DNA of 64,000 bases from Aeromicrobium sp. CnD17-E (GTDB taxonomy: Bacteria > Actinomycetota > Actinomycetes > Propionibacteriales > Nocardioidaceae): positions 1 to 64,000 of the forward strand of contig NZ_JAMXRU010000005.1 of assembly GCF_024124745.1 (NCBI RefSeq), in the 5' to 3' direction. Numbering within the stretch: the first letter of the stretch is position 1; each line of letters begins with the position of its first letter. Positions 1-8,343 of this stretch are shown in pieces. Both the position numbers and the translations under genes were made by a program. The notes beneath the pieces are model-generated. The model was not told the origin of the DNA. It did not search any database and saw only the letters and a list, made by a program, of their open reading frames with translations.

Positions 1-1
1 C

Positions 2-1600
2 TCGGGGGCCGCCGCGGACCGACGCCGGCACGCCGACGCACTGCCCCACGACCCCTTCACGCTCGGCGTCGCCTCGGGCGACCCCGTGCCCGACGGGGTC
101 GTGCTCTGGACCCGGCTCGCCCTCGACCCGACCGCCGCCGACGGCCGGGGTGGCATGCCCGACCGCCCCGTCGCGCTCACCTGGCAGGTGGCCAGCGACC
201 CGCGCTTCCGTCGCGTCGTGCGGAGCGGTCGCGTGACCGCGCTCGCGCAGCACGCCCACAGCGTGCACGTCGAGGTCGACGGACTGCGACCCGGTCGCGA
301 GTACTGGTACCGCTTCCGGGCCGGGCGCCACGTCTCCCGCGCCGCCCGCACCAGCACGTCGCCGACGCCGGGCACGCTGCCCGCCTCGATGACGATGGCG
401 TTCGCCTCCTGCGCCCAGCTCGAGCACGGCTACTTCAGCGCCTACCGCAACATCGCGGCCGACCAGCCCGACCTCGTCCTCCACCTGGGCGACTACCTCT
501 ACGAGTACACGGCGCACGACTACGTGGCGCCCGGCGGGAACGTGCGCGACCACGAGGGTCCGGAGACCGTCGACCTCGCCTCCTACCGCCAGCGGCACGC
601 GCAGTACAAGGCCGACGCCGACCTGCAGGTCGCCCACGCGGCCGCACCGTGGCTCGTCGTGTGGGACGACCACGAGGTCGACAACAACTGGGCGGGCGAC
701 ACCCCCGAGAACATCGAGGAGAAGCCCGGGTTCGCCGCGCGCCGGGCGGCAGCGTTCCGCGCCTACTACGAGAACATGCCGCTGCGCCGCTCCTCGATCC
801 CGCGGGGGGACCACCTGCAGCTGTTCCGTCGGCTGCACTGGGGTGCGCTCGCGTCGTTCCACATGCTCGACACGCGCCAGTTCCGCGACGACCAGGGCTG
901 CGGCGACGGGTACAGGGCCGACTGCCCGGCGGCGGTCGACCCGCGCCGCAGCATCGTCGGGCCTGCGCAGGAGCGCTGGCTGCTCGACGGCTTCCGTCGC
1001 TCGCGGGCCCGCTGGGACGTCATCGGCCAGCAGGTGTTCTTCGCCCAGCGCGACAGCACCGACGGTCCGGTGAAGACGGTGTCGATGGACGCCTGGGACG
1101 GCTACCAGGCGTCGCGGGACCGCATCACGCGCGGCTGGGTCGACGCGCAGGTCCGCAACCCGGTGGTGCTCACGGGCGACGTGCACGCCCACTGGGCCTC
1201 GGAGCTGAAGCTCGACTACGACGACCCGACGTCGCGCAGCGTCGGCACCGAGCTCGTGTGCTCGTCGGTCACGTCGGGCGGCAACGGGGCCGACAGCGCC
1301 GTGACCGCGCACCCGTGGCTGCGGTGGAACCCGCACCTGAGGCTGCAGAACAACCTCCGCGGCTACGTGCGCACCCGCATCACGCCCGACGACCTCACGG
1401 CCGAGTTCCGCTGCCTGCCCCAGGTGCGGACCCCGGGCGCGGAGGCGTTCACGCGGGCCACGTTCGTCGTGGAGGACCGCGTGCCGGCCCTGAACCTCGT
1501 GCAGGACCGTGGTGTCCCCGGGGCGCGGACGTTCGCCGGACGTTCGGCCGAGGAGGACACCCGCGCGACGATCGAGCACGAGACCGCGCGTCCCCGGTGA
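2..1600 (+). CDS. phoD: Alkaline phosphatase D (PhoD-like), 5' end outside the window
   Basis: The reading frame is open from base 2, so the true start and any signal peptide lie upstream; 532 residues are visible. PhoD enzymes are secreted metal-dependent phosphodiesterases/phosphomonoesterases that release phosphate from outside substrates, including wall teichoic acids. Seen: the PhoD opening motif FTLGVASGDP, then ASCAQ, LHLGDYLYEY, WDDHEVDNNW and TGDVHAHW, which carry the Asp, Asn and His metal ligands of the calcineurin-like fold. The N-terminal part (VALTWQVASDP onward) is the Fn3-like PhoD_N domain. The first visible codons are Arg/Ala-rich, compatible with the region just after a Tat signal, but that is inference. 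No downstream partner; the next gene has its own promoter. Confidence 0.93.
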   Translation, partial: SGAAADRRRHADALPHDPFTLGVASGDPVPDGVVLWTRLALDPTAADGRGGMPDRPVALTWQVASDPRFRRVVRSGRVTALAQHAHSVHVEVDGLRPGREYWYRFRAGRHVSRAARTSTSPTPGTLPASMTMAFASCAQLEHGYFSAYRNIAADQPDLVLHLGDYLYEYTAHDYVAPGGNVRDHEGPETVDLASYRQRHAQYKADADLQVAHAAAPWLVVWDDHEVDNNWAGDTPENIEEKPGFAARRAAAFRAYYENMPLRRSSIPRGDHLQLFRRLHWGALASFHMLDTRQFRDDQGCGDGYRADCPAAVDPRRSIVGPAQERWLLDGFRRSRARWDVIGQQVFFAQRDSTDGPVKTVSMDAWDGYQASRDRITRGWVDAQVRNPVVLTGDVHAHWASELKLDYDDPTSRSVGTELVCSSVTSGGNGADSAVTAHPWLRWNPHLRLQNNLRGYVRTRITPDDLTAEFRCLPQVRTPGAEAFTRATFVVEDRVPALNLVQDRGVPGARTFAGRSAEEDTRATIEHETARPR

Positions 1601-1659
1601 CGGTCCCGCCGGACGCCCCCGTGGACGACCGCCGCGCTGCCGCGAGCCCCGGTGCTGCC

Positions 1660-1671
1660 TAGGCTGACGGC
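1660..1671 (+). promoter_or_regulatory. Leaderless promoter -10 (TAGGCT)
   Basis: TAGGCT at 1660-1665 ends 6 nt before the GTG at 1672, so the transcript is predicted to begin at or next to the start codon. No Shine-Dalgarno sequence is present. Confidence 0.55.
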
Positions 1672-2175
1672 GTGACGATCCACGACGAGCACCCGTTCGT
1701 GCCGCCCGAGGGGGAGCGCGACGTGCTCCGGCGCCTGCGCGGCCGTCTGCCGGCGGCCGTGACGGTCTGGGCGGCCGGCGAGGGGCGGGGGAGGGTCGGG
1801 CTGACCGTCTCCTCGTTCCTGCTCGCCGCGGGCGACCCGGCCCGGGTGCTGGCGCTGGTCGACGAGGAGTCCGACCTCTGGGACGCCCGCCCCGAGCGCG
1901 TGAGCGTGAACGTGCTCGGGGCGGACCACGCCTACCTCGCCGACGCCTTCGCGGGGACGGCGCCGGCGCCCGGCGGGCCGTTCACGCTCGGGTCGTGGAG
2001 CGACGGACCCTGGGGACCGCGCCTCGACGACGCCGTCGCGTGCGTCGGCGTCAGCCTCGACGACGTCGAGCCCGGGCACGAGGGGTGGGGCCTGCTCCTG
2101 CGGGGCACCGTCGACGACGTCGACCTGCGCGACGGACCCGCCCTGACGCACCTGCGCGGTCGCTACCGCACCTGA
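1672..2175 (+). CDS. Flavin reductase-like FMN-binding split-barrel protein
   Basis: A 167-residue protein resembling the flavin reductase-like domain (split barrel) that binds FMN or reduces free flavin for partner oxygenases. Seen: the characteristic early segment AAVTVWAA..., the GLTVSSFLLAAGDPARVLALV stretch in two parts (substrate/flavin loop), and a C-terminal pattern around LLLRGTVDDVDL. The usual length is 150-180. GTG at 1672 is chosen because a TAGGCT -10 lies 6 nt upstream and no other in-frame start is nearby. It sits alone between phoD and dxs. The substrate is unknown; it could be an oxygenase partner or a simple FMN-binding protein. Confidence 0.7.
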   Translation: MTIHDEHPFVPPEGERDVLRRLRGRLPAAVTVWAAGEGRGRVGLTVSSFLLAAGDPARVLALVDEESDLWDARPERVSVNVLGADHAYLADAFAGTAPAPGGPFTLGSWSDGPWGPRLDDAVACVGVSLDDVEPGHEGWGLLLRGTVDDVDLRDGPALTHLRGRYRT

Positions 2176-2208
2176 CGGTGGTGCCGGGCGTGCGTGAGGC
2201 CCGCTGGC

Positions 2209-2220
2209 TAGACTGACCGA
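2209..2220 (+). promoter_or_regulatory. Leaderless promoter -10 of dxs (TAGACT)
   Basis: TAGACT at 2209-2214 ends 6 nt before the dxs ATG at 2221, and no ribosome-binding site is visible, so the mRNA is predicted to be leaderless. No convincing -35 is seen. Confidence 0.55.
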
Positions 2221-4110
2221 ATGGCGTTGCTCGACGAGATCACCGGCCCCGCGGACCTGCGGGCGATGTCCGACGCCGATCTCGAGACCCTCGCCCACGA
2301 GATCCGCGAGCGCACGATCGACGCCGTCGCCGCGCACGCCGGGCACCTGGGCCCGAACCTCGGTGTCGTCGAGCTGACGCTCGCGCTGCACCGGGTCTTC
2401 GACTCCCCGCGCGACCGCATCGTGTGGGACACCGGCCACCAGGCGTACGTGCACAAGATGGTCACCGGCCGGGCCCGTGACTTCGACACCCTGCGCCAGG
2501 AGGGTGGCCTGTCGGGCTACCCCAGCCGGGCGGAGTCCGAGCACGACTGGGTCGAGAACAGCCACGCCTCCACCAGCCTGTCCTACGCCGAGGGCATGGC
2601 GCGGGCCAACCAGGTGCTGGGGCGCGAGGACCACGTCGTCGCGGTGATCGGCGACGGCGCCATGACCGGCGGCATGGCCTGGGAGGCCATCAACAACATC
2701 GCCGCCTCGCAGGACCGGCGCGTCGTCATCGTCGTCAACGACAACGGGCGCTCCTACCAGCCCACGGTCGGTGGACTCGCCAACCGGCTCACCGACATCC
2801 GCACCAACCCGCGCTACGAGCCGGCGCTCGGCGCGATCCGCGAGCGTCTGAACCGTGGCGGCTCGGTCGGCCCGGCCGCCTACGACGCCCTGCACGCGAT
2901 CAAGAAGGGCCTCAAGGACGTCCTCGCGCCGCAGGGCATGTTCGAGGACCTCGGCCTGAAGTACGTCGGCCCGGTCGACGGGCACGACCGCAAGGCCGTC
3001 GAGTCCGCCCTCGCGCACGCCAAGCGTTTCGGCGGTCCCGTGCTCGTGCACGTCCTGACCACCAAGGGCCAGGGCTACGACATCGCCGTCGCGAACGAGA
3101 ACGACCAGATGCACCAGGCGCCGCAGTTCGACCGCACGACGGGTGACGCCGTGTCGGTCGCGCCGGCCGGGTGGACGTCGGTGTTCCGCGACGAGGTCGT
3201 CCGGATCGCCGACGAGCGCCCCGACGTCGTCGGCATCACCGCGGCGATGCTCTACCCGGTCGGTCTCGACGCGTTCGCCGACAAGTTCCCCGACCGCGTC
3301 TTCGACGTCGGCATCGCGGAGCAGCACGCCGCGACGAGCGCCGCCGGCATGGCGATGGCCGGTCTCCACCCCGTGGTCGCGGTCTACGCCACGTTCCTCA
3401 ACCGCGCGTTCGACCAGGTGCTGCTCGACGTCGCCCTCCACCGGTGCGGCGTCACCTTCGTGCTCGACCGCGCCGGCGTCACGGGCGACGACGGCGCCAG
3501 CCACAACGGCATGTGGGACATGTCGATGCTGCAGCTCGTGCCGGGGTTGCGTCTGGCAGCGCCCCGCGACGGAGCGCGTCTGCGCGAGCTGCTGCGCGAG
3601 GCCGTCGACGTCGACGACGCGCCCACCGTCGTGCGCTTCGCGAAGGGCGCCGTGCCCGCCGACGTCGAGGCGATCGACACGGTCGGCACGTGCGACGTGC
3701 TGGCCCGCGGCGACCAGCAGGACGTGCTCGTGCTGGCGGTCGGCTCGATGGTGCCCACCTGCCTCGCCGCGGCGGAGCAGCTGTCGGCCGAGGGACTGGG
3801 GGTCACGGTCGTCGACCCGCGCTGGGTCAAGCCCTTCGACCCCGCCGTCGTCCAGCTCGCCGCCGAGCACCGCCTGGTCGTGACCGTCGAGGACAACGGT
3901 CGGACCGGTGGTGTCGGGGCAGCGTTCACGCAGGCGCTGCGCGACGTCGAGAGCGAGGTGCCGGTGCGCGTGCACGGCGTGGCGCAGGAGTTCCTCGACC
4001 ACGCGAAGCGTCCGGTCATCCTGGAGCGCCTCGGGCTGACACCCGACGCCGTGGCCGCCGACACGCACGCCGCCTGGCTGCGGCTGACCGGGAACAACGC
4101 GGACCTCTGA
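2221..4110 (+). CDS. dxs: 1-deoxy-D-xylulose-5-phosphate synthase
   Basis: Thiamine-diphosphate enzyme that condenses pyruvate and glyceraldehyde 3-phosphate to DXP, the entry step of the MEP isoprenoid pathway and a precursor for thiamine and pyridoxal. At 629 residues it has the normal length. Seen: the [12 protein letters not shown] segment near residue 42, the TPP motif [16 protein letters not shown] from about residue 144, the transketolase-type pyrimidine domain with the catalytic Glu in GIAEQHAA, the [15 protein letters not shown] loop near 416, and a C-terminal transketolase_C domain. Start ATG 2221 follows a TAGACT -10 by 6 nt. The downstream PAC2 gene begins 10 bp after the stop and is probably co-transcribed. 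Confidence 0.97.
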   Translation: MALLDEITGPADLRAMSDADLETLAHEIRERTIDAVAAHAGHLGPNLGVVELTLALHRVFDSPRDRIVWDTGHQAYVHKMVTGRARDFDTLRQEGGLSGYPSRAESEHDWVENSHASTSLSYAEGMARANQVLGREDHVVAVIGDGAMTGGMAWEAINNIAASQDRRVVIVVNDNGRSYQPTVGGLANRLTDIRTNPRYEPALGAIRERLNRGGSVGPAAYDALHAIKKGLKDVLAPQGMFEDLGLKYVGPVDGHDRKAVESALAHAKRFGGPVLVHVLTTKGQGYDIAVANENDQMHQAPQFDRTTGDAVSVAPAGWTSVFRDEVVRIADERPDVVGITAAMLYPVGLDAFADKFPDRVFDVGIAEQHAATSAAGMAMAGLHPVVAVYATFLNRAFDQVLLDVALHRCGVTFVLDRAGVTGDDGASHNGMWDMSMLQLVPGLRLAAPRDGARLRELLREAVDVDDAPTVVRFAKGAVPADVEAIDTVGTCDVLARGDQQDVLVLAVGSMVPTCLAAAEQLSAEGLGVTVVDPRWVKPFDPAVVQLAAEHRLVVTVEDNGRTGGVGAAFTQALRDVESEVPVRVHGVAQEFLDHAKRPVILERLGLTPDAVAADTHAAWLRLTGNNADL

Positions 4111-4120
4111 GGGCTTGACG

Positions 4121-5026
4121 ATGAAGTGGCCCTCACGACGTGACCGAGACGACGCGACCGACCCGACGCCCTCCGGCGACGGCCCGGTCCTGATCCATGC
4201 CCTCGACGGGTTCCTGACCGCGGGCGGGGCGCCGCGGATCGCGGCACAGCACCTGCTCTCCGGACGCGGTGAGGTGCTGCGCAGCTTCGACGTCGACGAG
4301 CTGTACGACTACCGCGCGCGGCGTCCGTTCATCACGTTCCGCCAGGACCACTACGTCGACTACGACGAGCCGCGGCTCGACGTCGTCCGCGAGCACGACC
4401 GGTCGGGCACCCCGTACCTGGTGCTGACCGGTCCGGAGCCGGACTTCCGGTGGGAGTCGTTCGTCGACGGCGTGCAGGAGGTCGTGGAGGACCTCGACGT
4501 GAGCCTGACGCTCGGCCTCGGCGCGGTGCCGATGGGCGTCCCGCACACCCGGCCCACGATGATCACGGCGCACGGCTCGCGCCCGGAGCTCGTCGACCGG
4601 ACGAACCTGTGGCAGGCCGAGGTGCGGGTGCCGTCGTCGGCGCAGTCGCTGCTGGAGTACCGGCTGACCCAGCGCGGCCTCGACAGCGCCGGCTACGTCG
4701 CGCACGTGCCGCACTACCTGACCCAGGTCGACTACCCGCCGGCGGCGCTCGCGCTGCTCGAGGCGGTGCTCGACCGCACGGGCCTCGACCTCGACCTCGA
4801 CCCGCTGCGCGCCGTGCAGGGCGCCACGGTGGCCGACATCGAGCGTCAGATCGAGGACCAGGGCGGTGCCGAGGTCCTCGCGGGCCTCGAGCAGCAGTAC
4901 GACGCGTTCACCCGCGGCGCCGCCGAGTCGCTCCTCGCCGAGGACGGCGACCTGCCGAGCGGCGACGAGCTGGCCGACCAGTTCGAGCAGTTCCTCGCCC
5001 GCCAGCGCAAGGACGACCAGGACTGA
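4121..5026 (+). CDS. PAC2 family protein (proteasome assembly chaperone-like)
   Basis: A 301-residue PAC2-family protein. Eukaryotic relatives chaperone proteasome assembly; actinobacterial members are common but poorly characterised. Seen: LIHALDGFLTAGGAP, then FDVDELYDYRARRPFI, a conserved GPEPDFRWESF segment and GLGAVPMGVPHTRP, all typical of the family core, followed by an acidic, coiled-coil-prone C-terminus rich in Asp/Glu and Gln. ATG 4121 is preferred over TTG 4115 because GAGGG at 4108-4112 gives 8-nt spacing to the ATG. It follows dxs by 10 bp, suggesting one transcript. Function in this organism is unknown. Confidence 0.8.
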   Translation: MKWPSRRDRDDATDPTPSGDGPVLIHALDGFLTAGGAPRIAAQHLLSGRGEVLRSFDVDELYDYRARRPFITFRQDHYVDYDEPRLDVVREHDRSGTPYLVLTGPEPDFRWESFVDGVQEVVEDLDVSLTLGLGAVPMGVPHTRPTMITAHGSRPELVDRTNLWQAEVRVPSSAQSLLEYRLTQRGLDSAGYVAHVPHYLTQVDYPPAALALLEAVLDRTGLDLDLDPLRAVQGATVADIERQIEDQGGAEVLAGLEQQYDAFTRGAAESLLAEDGDLPSGDELADQFEQFLARQRKDDQD

Positions 5027-5040
5027 CGCGGTCTCGCCCA

Positions 5041-5096
5041 CCATCGGTGGATCTGCACCCTCAGGAGCGTTCCTGCGGTTCATGACCCACCGATGG
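5041..5096. repeat. Nested inverted repeat (cruciform-like) after the PAC2 gene
   Basis: The left arm CCATCGGTGGATC (5041-5053) pairs with GACCCACCGATGG (5084-5096) with one mismatch. Inside it a second stem CAGGA/TCCTG (5062-5066 with 5071-5075) closes a 4-nt loop. Sited 15 bp after the PAC2 stop, it may act as a terminator, but there is no T-tract. Confidence 0.6.
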
Positions 5097-5129
5097 CGGG
5101 CAGCGCGGCGCAAGAATCCTGCGTTCACG

Positions 5130-5141
5130 ACGGGATCCCGT
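5130..5141. repeat. 12-bp perfect palindrome
   Basis: ACGGGATCCCGT reads the same on both strands. It is isolated within the 423-bp non-coding gap 5027-5449; its role is unknown. Confidence 0.4.
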
Positions 5142-5290
5142 AGCCAACGCAGACGTGTGGGACCAGCAGCGCCCGAACGCAGCATCGTGCGTCCACCCCG
5201 TGCCGAACCCGCAGCCCGAGACCCCAGCCCAGCGCCATCGCCAGCCGCCCGGTCGAGGCGCTTTCGAAGACCAGACACAGTGCCAGCCGA

Positions 5291-5372
5291 GGCAGCGCAG
5301 CAGCACGACGAAACCCCTTGCAGGCAGCGCAGCAGCACGACGAGACCCGAGCAGGCAGCGCGGCAACGAGCT
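5291..5372. repeat. Imperfect 31-32 bp tandem repeat, about 2.6 copies
   Basis: GGCAGCGCAGCAGCACGACG recurs at 5291 and 5323, followed by a degenerate third copy at 5354. The interval 5027-5449 has no credible gene: frames open across it have no family resemblance and unusual composition. Apart from the two palindromic features upstream and the tesB promoter at its end, this repeat is the only structure seen there. Confidence 0.65.
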
Positions 5373-5437
5373 CGCCAACCCGGTGTGAGCCCGCTCTCCA
5401 CCTCCGCACGCCGGCGCGGGGCGGCCGTGCGGATCGG

Positions 5438-5449
5438 TAGGATCTGCGC
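5438..5449 (+). promoter_or_regulatory. Leaderless promoter -10 of tesB (TAGGAT)
   Basis: TAGGAT at 5438-5443 ends 6 nt before GTG 5450, with no Shine-Dalgarno between. Confidence 0.55.
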
Positions 5450-6322
5450 GTGCCTGCATCCCTCGACGAGCTCGTGACCCTGCTGGACCTCGAACCTCTC
5501 GAGGTGGGCCTGTTCCGTGGCGGCCAGCCGGAGGGGTCCAGCCTGAAGCGGGTCTTCGGTGGCCAGGTGGCGGCCCAGGCGGTGACGGCCGCTCAGCTGA
5601 CGGTGCCGGAGGACCGGCACATCCACTCGCTGCACGCCTACTTCCTGCTCGGCGGCGACCCGTCGATCCCGATCGTGTACGACGTGGAGAACGTGCGCGA
5701 CGGCGGATCGTTCACGACGCGGCGGATCGCGGCGCGCCAGCACGGCGAGAACATCTTCTACATGACCGCGTCGTTCCAGCGCACGGAGGAGGGGTTCGAC
5801 CACCAGGACGTCATGCCGCAGGTGCCGTCGCCGCAGGAGTCGGTACCGCTGCTCGACGTGATCCGCCAGGTCCGGCCGCAGGAGGTGGAGTCGTGGAAGC
5901 GTGAGTGGTCGTCGTTCGACCTGCGCTACATCGGTGACAACCGCCCGGCCGACGACCCGACGCGGGCGACGGTGCCGGCGGTGCAGCGGCTCTGGTTCCG
6001 GGCCGACGGCACGCTGCCGGCGTCGCGGATCATCCACACGGCGGCGTTCGTCTACATCAGCGACTTCAGCCTGCTGGGCGTCGCGCTGCTGCCGCACGGC
6101 GAGCTGATCAGCTCACCGCGGGTGCAGCCTGCGTCGCTGGACCACACGATCTGGTTCCACCGCCCGATCAGCGCCGACGAGTGGCTGCTGTACGACCAGA
6201 CGTCGCCGTCGGCGTCGGGTGCGCGCGGGCTGAGCACGGCCCGGGTGTTCGCCGAGGACGGCACGCTCGTCGCGACCGTCGCGCAGGAGGGGCTGATCCG
6301 ACGGGTCACGCCCCGCGACTGA
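5450..6322 (+). CDS. tesB: Acyl-CoA thioesterase II
   Basis: A 290-residue double-hotdog thioesterase that hydrolyses medium- and long-chain acyl-CoA to free fatty acid and CoA in the cytosol. Seen: N-terminal hotdog with RVFGGQVAAQAV (about residue 34), HAYFLLGGD, and RDGGSFTTRRIAARQ; C-terminal hotdog with HTAAFVYISDFSLLG (contains the catalytic Asp) and SLDHTIWFHRP (second hotdog helix). Length and motif order match TesB/Acot8. GTG 5450 is chosen because TAGGAT lies 6 nt upstream. It is transcribed convergently with the secreted hydrolase downstream. Confidence 0.93.
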   Translation: MPASLDELVTLLDLEPLEVGLFRGGQPEGSSLKRVFGGQVAAQAVTAAQLTVPEDRHIHSLHAYFLLGGDPSIPIVYDVENVRDGGSFTTRRIAARQHGENIFYMTASFQRTEEGFDHQDVMPQVPSPQESVPLLDVIRQVRPQEVESWKREWSSFDLRYIGDNRPADDPTRATVPAVQRLWFRADGTLPASRIIHTAAFVYISDFSLLGVALLPHGELISSPRVQPASLDHTIWFHRPISADEWLLYDQTSPSASGARGLSTARVFAEDGTLVATVAQEGLIRRVTPRD

Positions 6323-6348
6323 CCTCGCTGCACCCGACCGGCCTGCCC

Positions 6349-6374
6349 CGATCGCCCTGCCCTCGATCGCCCTG
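6349..6374. repeat. Short tandem repeat between convergent genes
   Basis: CGATCGCCCTG occurs at 6349 and again at 6364 (period 15) in the 69-bp gap between the tesB stop and the stop of the convergent hydrolase. No strong terminator stem is seen here. Confidence 0.4.
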
Positions 6375-6391
6375 GCCCGACGGCCCACCCG

Positions 6392-8278
6392 TCACGGCGT
6401 CCCGAAGGACAGCGACGACGGGTGCTGCGGACCGGTGAGCACCGTCATCGGCACGAGCGACGGCAGGAGCGAGCCGAGGGTCGGCAGCAGGTGCGGCGCG
6501 TCGAAGCCCTGCACCGAGACGCGCAGCCGGTGTCCCTGGGGGATGCGCGCGCGGGTGGGGAAGACCTCGACGTCGATCGGCGCGACCTGGCCGGGGGCGA
6601 GCGGAGCCTGGGCCGCGCGCGTGAACGGGTGGTACGGCTGCACCAGGGTGCCGTCGACGTAGCGCGATCGTGAGCGGTCGAGCGCGCGGTGCGAGAGCAC
6701 CTGCCAGCCGCCGGTGAGCCGGGAGACCGTGCCGTCGGGCGCCACGTCGGAGACGGTGACCGAGAGCATGCCGTCGCCGGCGGGGGACGACGTGTAGAGG
6801 CGCGCGTTGAGCGGTCCCTGCACGACGACGTCGGCCTTCAGCGGGGCGGTCTCGAACACGGGGCCGAGGCTGTCGTTGAAGGAGTTGTTCGTGAAGCACG
6901 GCAGGTCCGGCAGCGCCTGGCGCAGGATGCCCGCGGTCCACTGGTTGGCCGAGCGCGTGCAGAGACCCTGCACGGGGACGGCCGGCACGGTCGTGCTGCC
7001 GCTGCGCGGCGTCCCGGCGGTGAGGCCACCCGGCGTGCCGGCCGTCGTGGCCGTGCCGCTGAGCCGGAACGTGCGCGGGGTGAGGCTGGACGGCATCCAC
7101 GACGTCCCGCGCACCCAGCGGCCGCTGCCCTGCTCGTAGCTGCTGAGACCGGCGATCTCGTCGAGCCGCTGGTTGGGGAGGCCCTTGACGTAGTGGTCGA
7201 ACCAGCGCAGCTGCAGCTGCTCGATGCTGCCGTACCCGGCGTCGCCGACCTCGGCGCCCGACGATCCCTGCAGGTGGTCCCAGGGGCCGACGATCATGCG
7301 GGTCGGGACGCCACGACGCTGCAGGTTCTCGTAGAGGAGCGGTGTGCCGCGCTGGAAGAGGTCGTACTGGCCGGCGATGAAGAACGTGGGCACGGTGATC
7401 CGCGACGCGACCTGCAGGGGCGAGCGCTGCGTGTAGAAGGCGCCGTCGTAGGCGGGCTCGCCACCGGTGAAGGCGGACAGCAGGAGCTGGCTGCTGAACA
7501 GCCCGTTGCCGAGCAGGTGGGTCACGAGGGTGCCCAGGCCCGTGCCGGGGTCCGTCGCGGTGAGGGCCGGCGGGATGATCGACGTGCCGCTCACGAGGCC
7601 GAGCCAGAGCGGGATGAACCCGACGTCGAGTGCACCGCCGGAGGCCACCACGTCGCGGTAGACGTCGGCACCGGGCACCTGGGGGAAGATGGCTCGCAGG
7701 CCCTTCGGCCGGTCCGCCGCGGCGAAGAGCTGGGCGATGCCCATGTAGGAGGGACCGTTCATGGCCGTGCGTCCGTCGCTCCACGGCTGCTCGGCGGCCC
7801 AGGTCATGACCTCGCCGAAGTCGCGGTCCTCGCGCGAGCAGAACGCGCACCAGGTGCCGTCGGAGCTGCCGGTGCCGCGGGCGTCGACCGTGAGGTGCAG
7901 GTAGCCGCGCTTGACCAGGTAGCTCGGGTCGGTCCCGAGCACGCCGCCGGCCTGGGACTGGACGTTCTTGTTGTAGGCCGTGATGGTGACGACGACCGGC
8001 AGGCGGCGGGTCACCGTCCGTCCGGCGGCGTCGACGGGCCGCATCAGGTTGCCGCGCAGCACCGTCCCGTCGGACGTGCGGATCGCGAGGTCCTGCTGGG
8101 TGGTGGTGGCGGGGTACTGCTCGGGCCGCGGCTTCCAGGCCGACGTCGGCGCGGCCGCGGCGGTCGTGGCCGAGGCCGGCGGAGCCACCGTCGCCGCGCC
8201 GGCCGGGGCCGTCAGCGCGGCGCAGGCCGCTGCCGCGGACACGGCGAGCACGAGGGTGCGGGTGAGCAGGTTCGTCAT
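6392..8278 (-). CDS. Secreted CocE/NonD family alpha/beta hydrolase (X-Pro dipeptidyl-peptidase-like)
   Basis: A 628-residue exported serine hydrolase of the CocE/X-prolyl peptidase S15 group, which cleaves esters or acyl-peptides. Seen: an Ala-rich signal peptide (MTNLLTRTLVLAVSAAAACA..., cleavage likely near GAA at about 28-30). The alpha/beta-hydrolase core has nucleophile Ser177 in NGPSYMG, Asp306 in GQYDLF and His335 in GPWDHLQ, and oxyanion residues are likely in YNK. A C-terminal jelly-roll X-Pro_CN domain begins near RTFRLSGT. The classical GxSYxG is GPSYMG. A stem holding the ribosome-binding site precedes the ATG (separate entry). Specificity cannot be read from sequence. Confidence 0.88.
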   Translation of the reverse strand: MTNLLTRTLVLAVSAAAACAALTAPAGAATVAPPASATTAAAAPTSAWKPRPEQYPATTTQQDLAIRTSDGTVLRGNLMRPVDAAGRTVTRRLPVVVTITAYNKNVQSQAGGVLGTDPSYLVKRGYLHLTVDARGTGSSDGTWCAFCSREDRDFGEVMTWAAEQPWSDGRTAMNGPSYMGIAQLFAAADRPKGLRAIFPQVPGADVYRDVVASGGALDVGFIPLWLGLVSGTSIIPPALTATDPGTGLGTLVTHLLGNGLFSSQLLLSAFTGGEPAYDGAFYTQRSPLQVASRITVPTFFIAGQYDLFQRGTPLLYENLQRRGVPTRMIVGPWDHLQGSSGAEVGDAGYGSIEQLQLRWFDHYVKGLPNQRLDEIAGLSSYEQGSGRWVRGTSWMPSSLTPRTFRLSGTATTAGTPGGLTAGTPRSGSTTVPAVPVQGLCTRSANQWTAGILRQALPDLPCFTNNSFNDSLGPVFETAPLKADVVVQGPLNARLYTSSPAGDGMLSVTVSDVAPDGTVSRLTGGWQVLSHRALDRSRSRYVDGTLVQPYHPFTRAAQAPLAPGQVAPIDVEVFPTRARIPQGHRLRVSVQGFDAPHLLPTLGSLLPSLVPMTVLTGPQHPSSLSFGTP

Positions 8279-8279
8279 C

Positions 8280-8305
8280 GGTCCTCCTGGTGGTCCGGGA
8301 GGACC
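8280..8305 (-). promoter_or_regulatory. Hairpin sequestering the ribosome-binding site of the secreted hydrolase gene
   Basis: On the minus strand GGTCCTCC is followed after 10 nt by GGAGGACC, an 8-bp perfect stem. Its 3' arm is the Shine-Dalgarno sequence GGAGG, 4 nt from the ATG at 8278. The arrangement would hide the ribosome-binding site in the mRNA. Regulation is inference. Confidence 0.5.
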
Positions 8306-8343
8306 AACGACGAGACCTGCATCACGTCACGCCCGTGACGGCG

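Noticed and set aside
1363-4068. 901-residue open frame antisense to dxs
   Set aside because: Mirror of a conserved gene in a high-GC genome; composition rich in Arg, Val, Asp and Gly with no domain, and it covers the promoter of dxs.
5061-5459. Minus-strand 132-residue frame in the PAC2-tesB gap
   Set aside because: Spans the inverted and tandem repeats, has no recognisable domain, and its composition follows the repeats.
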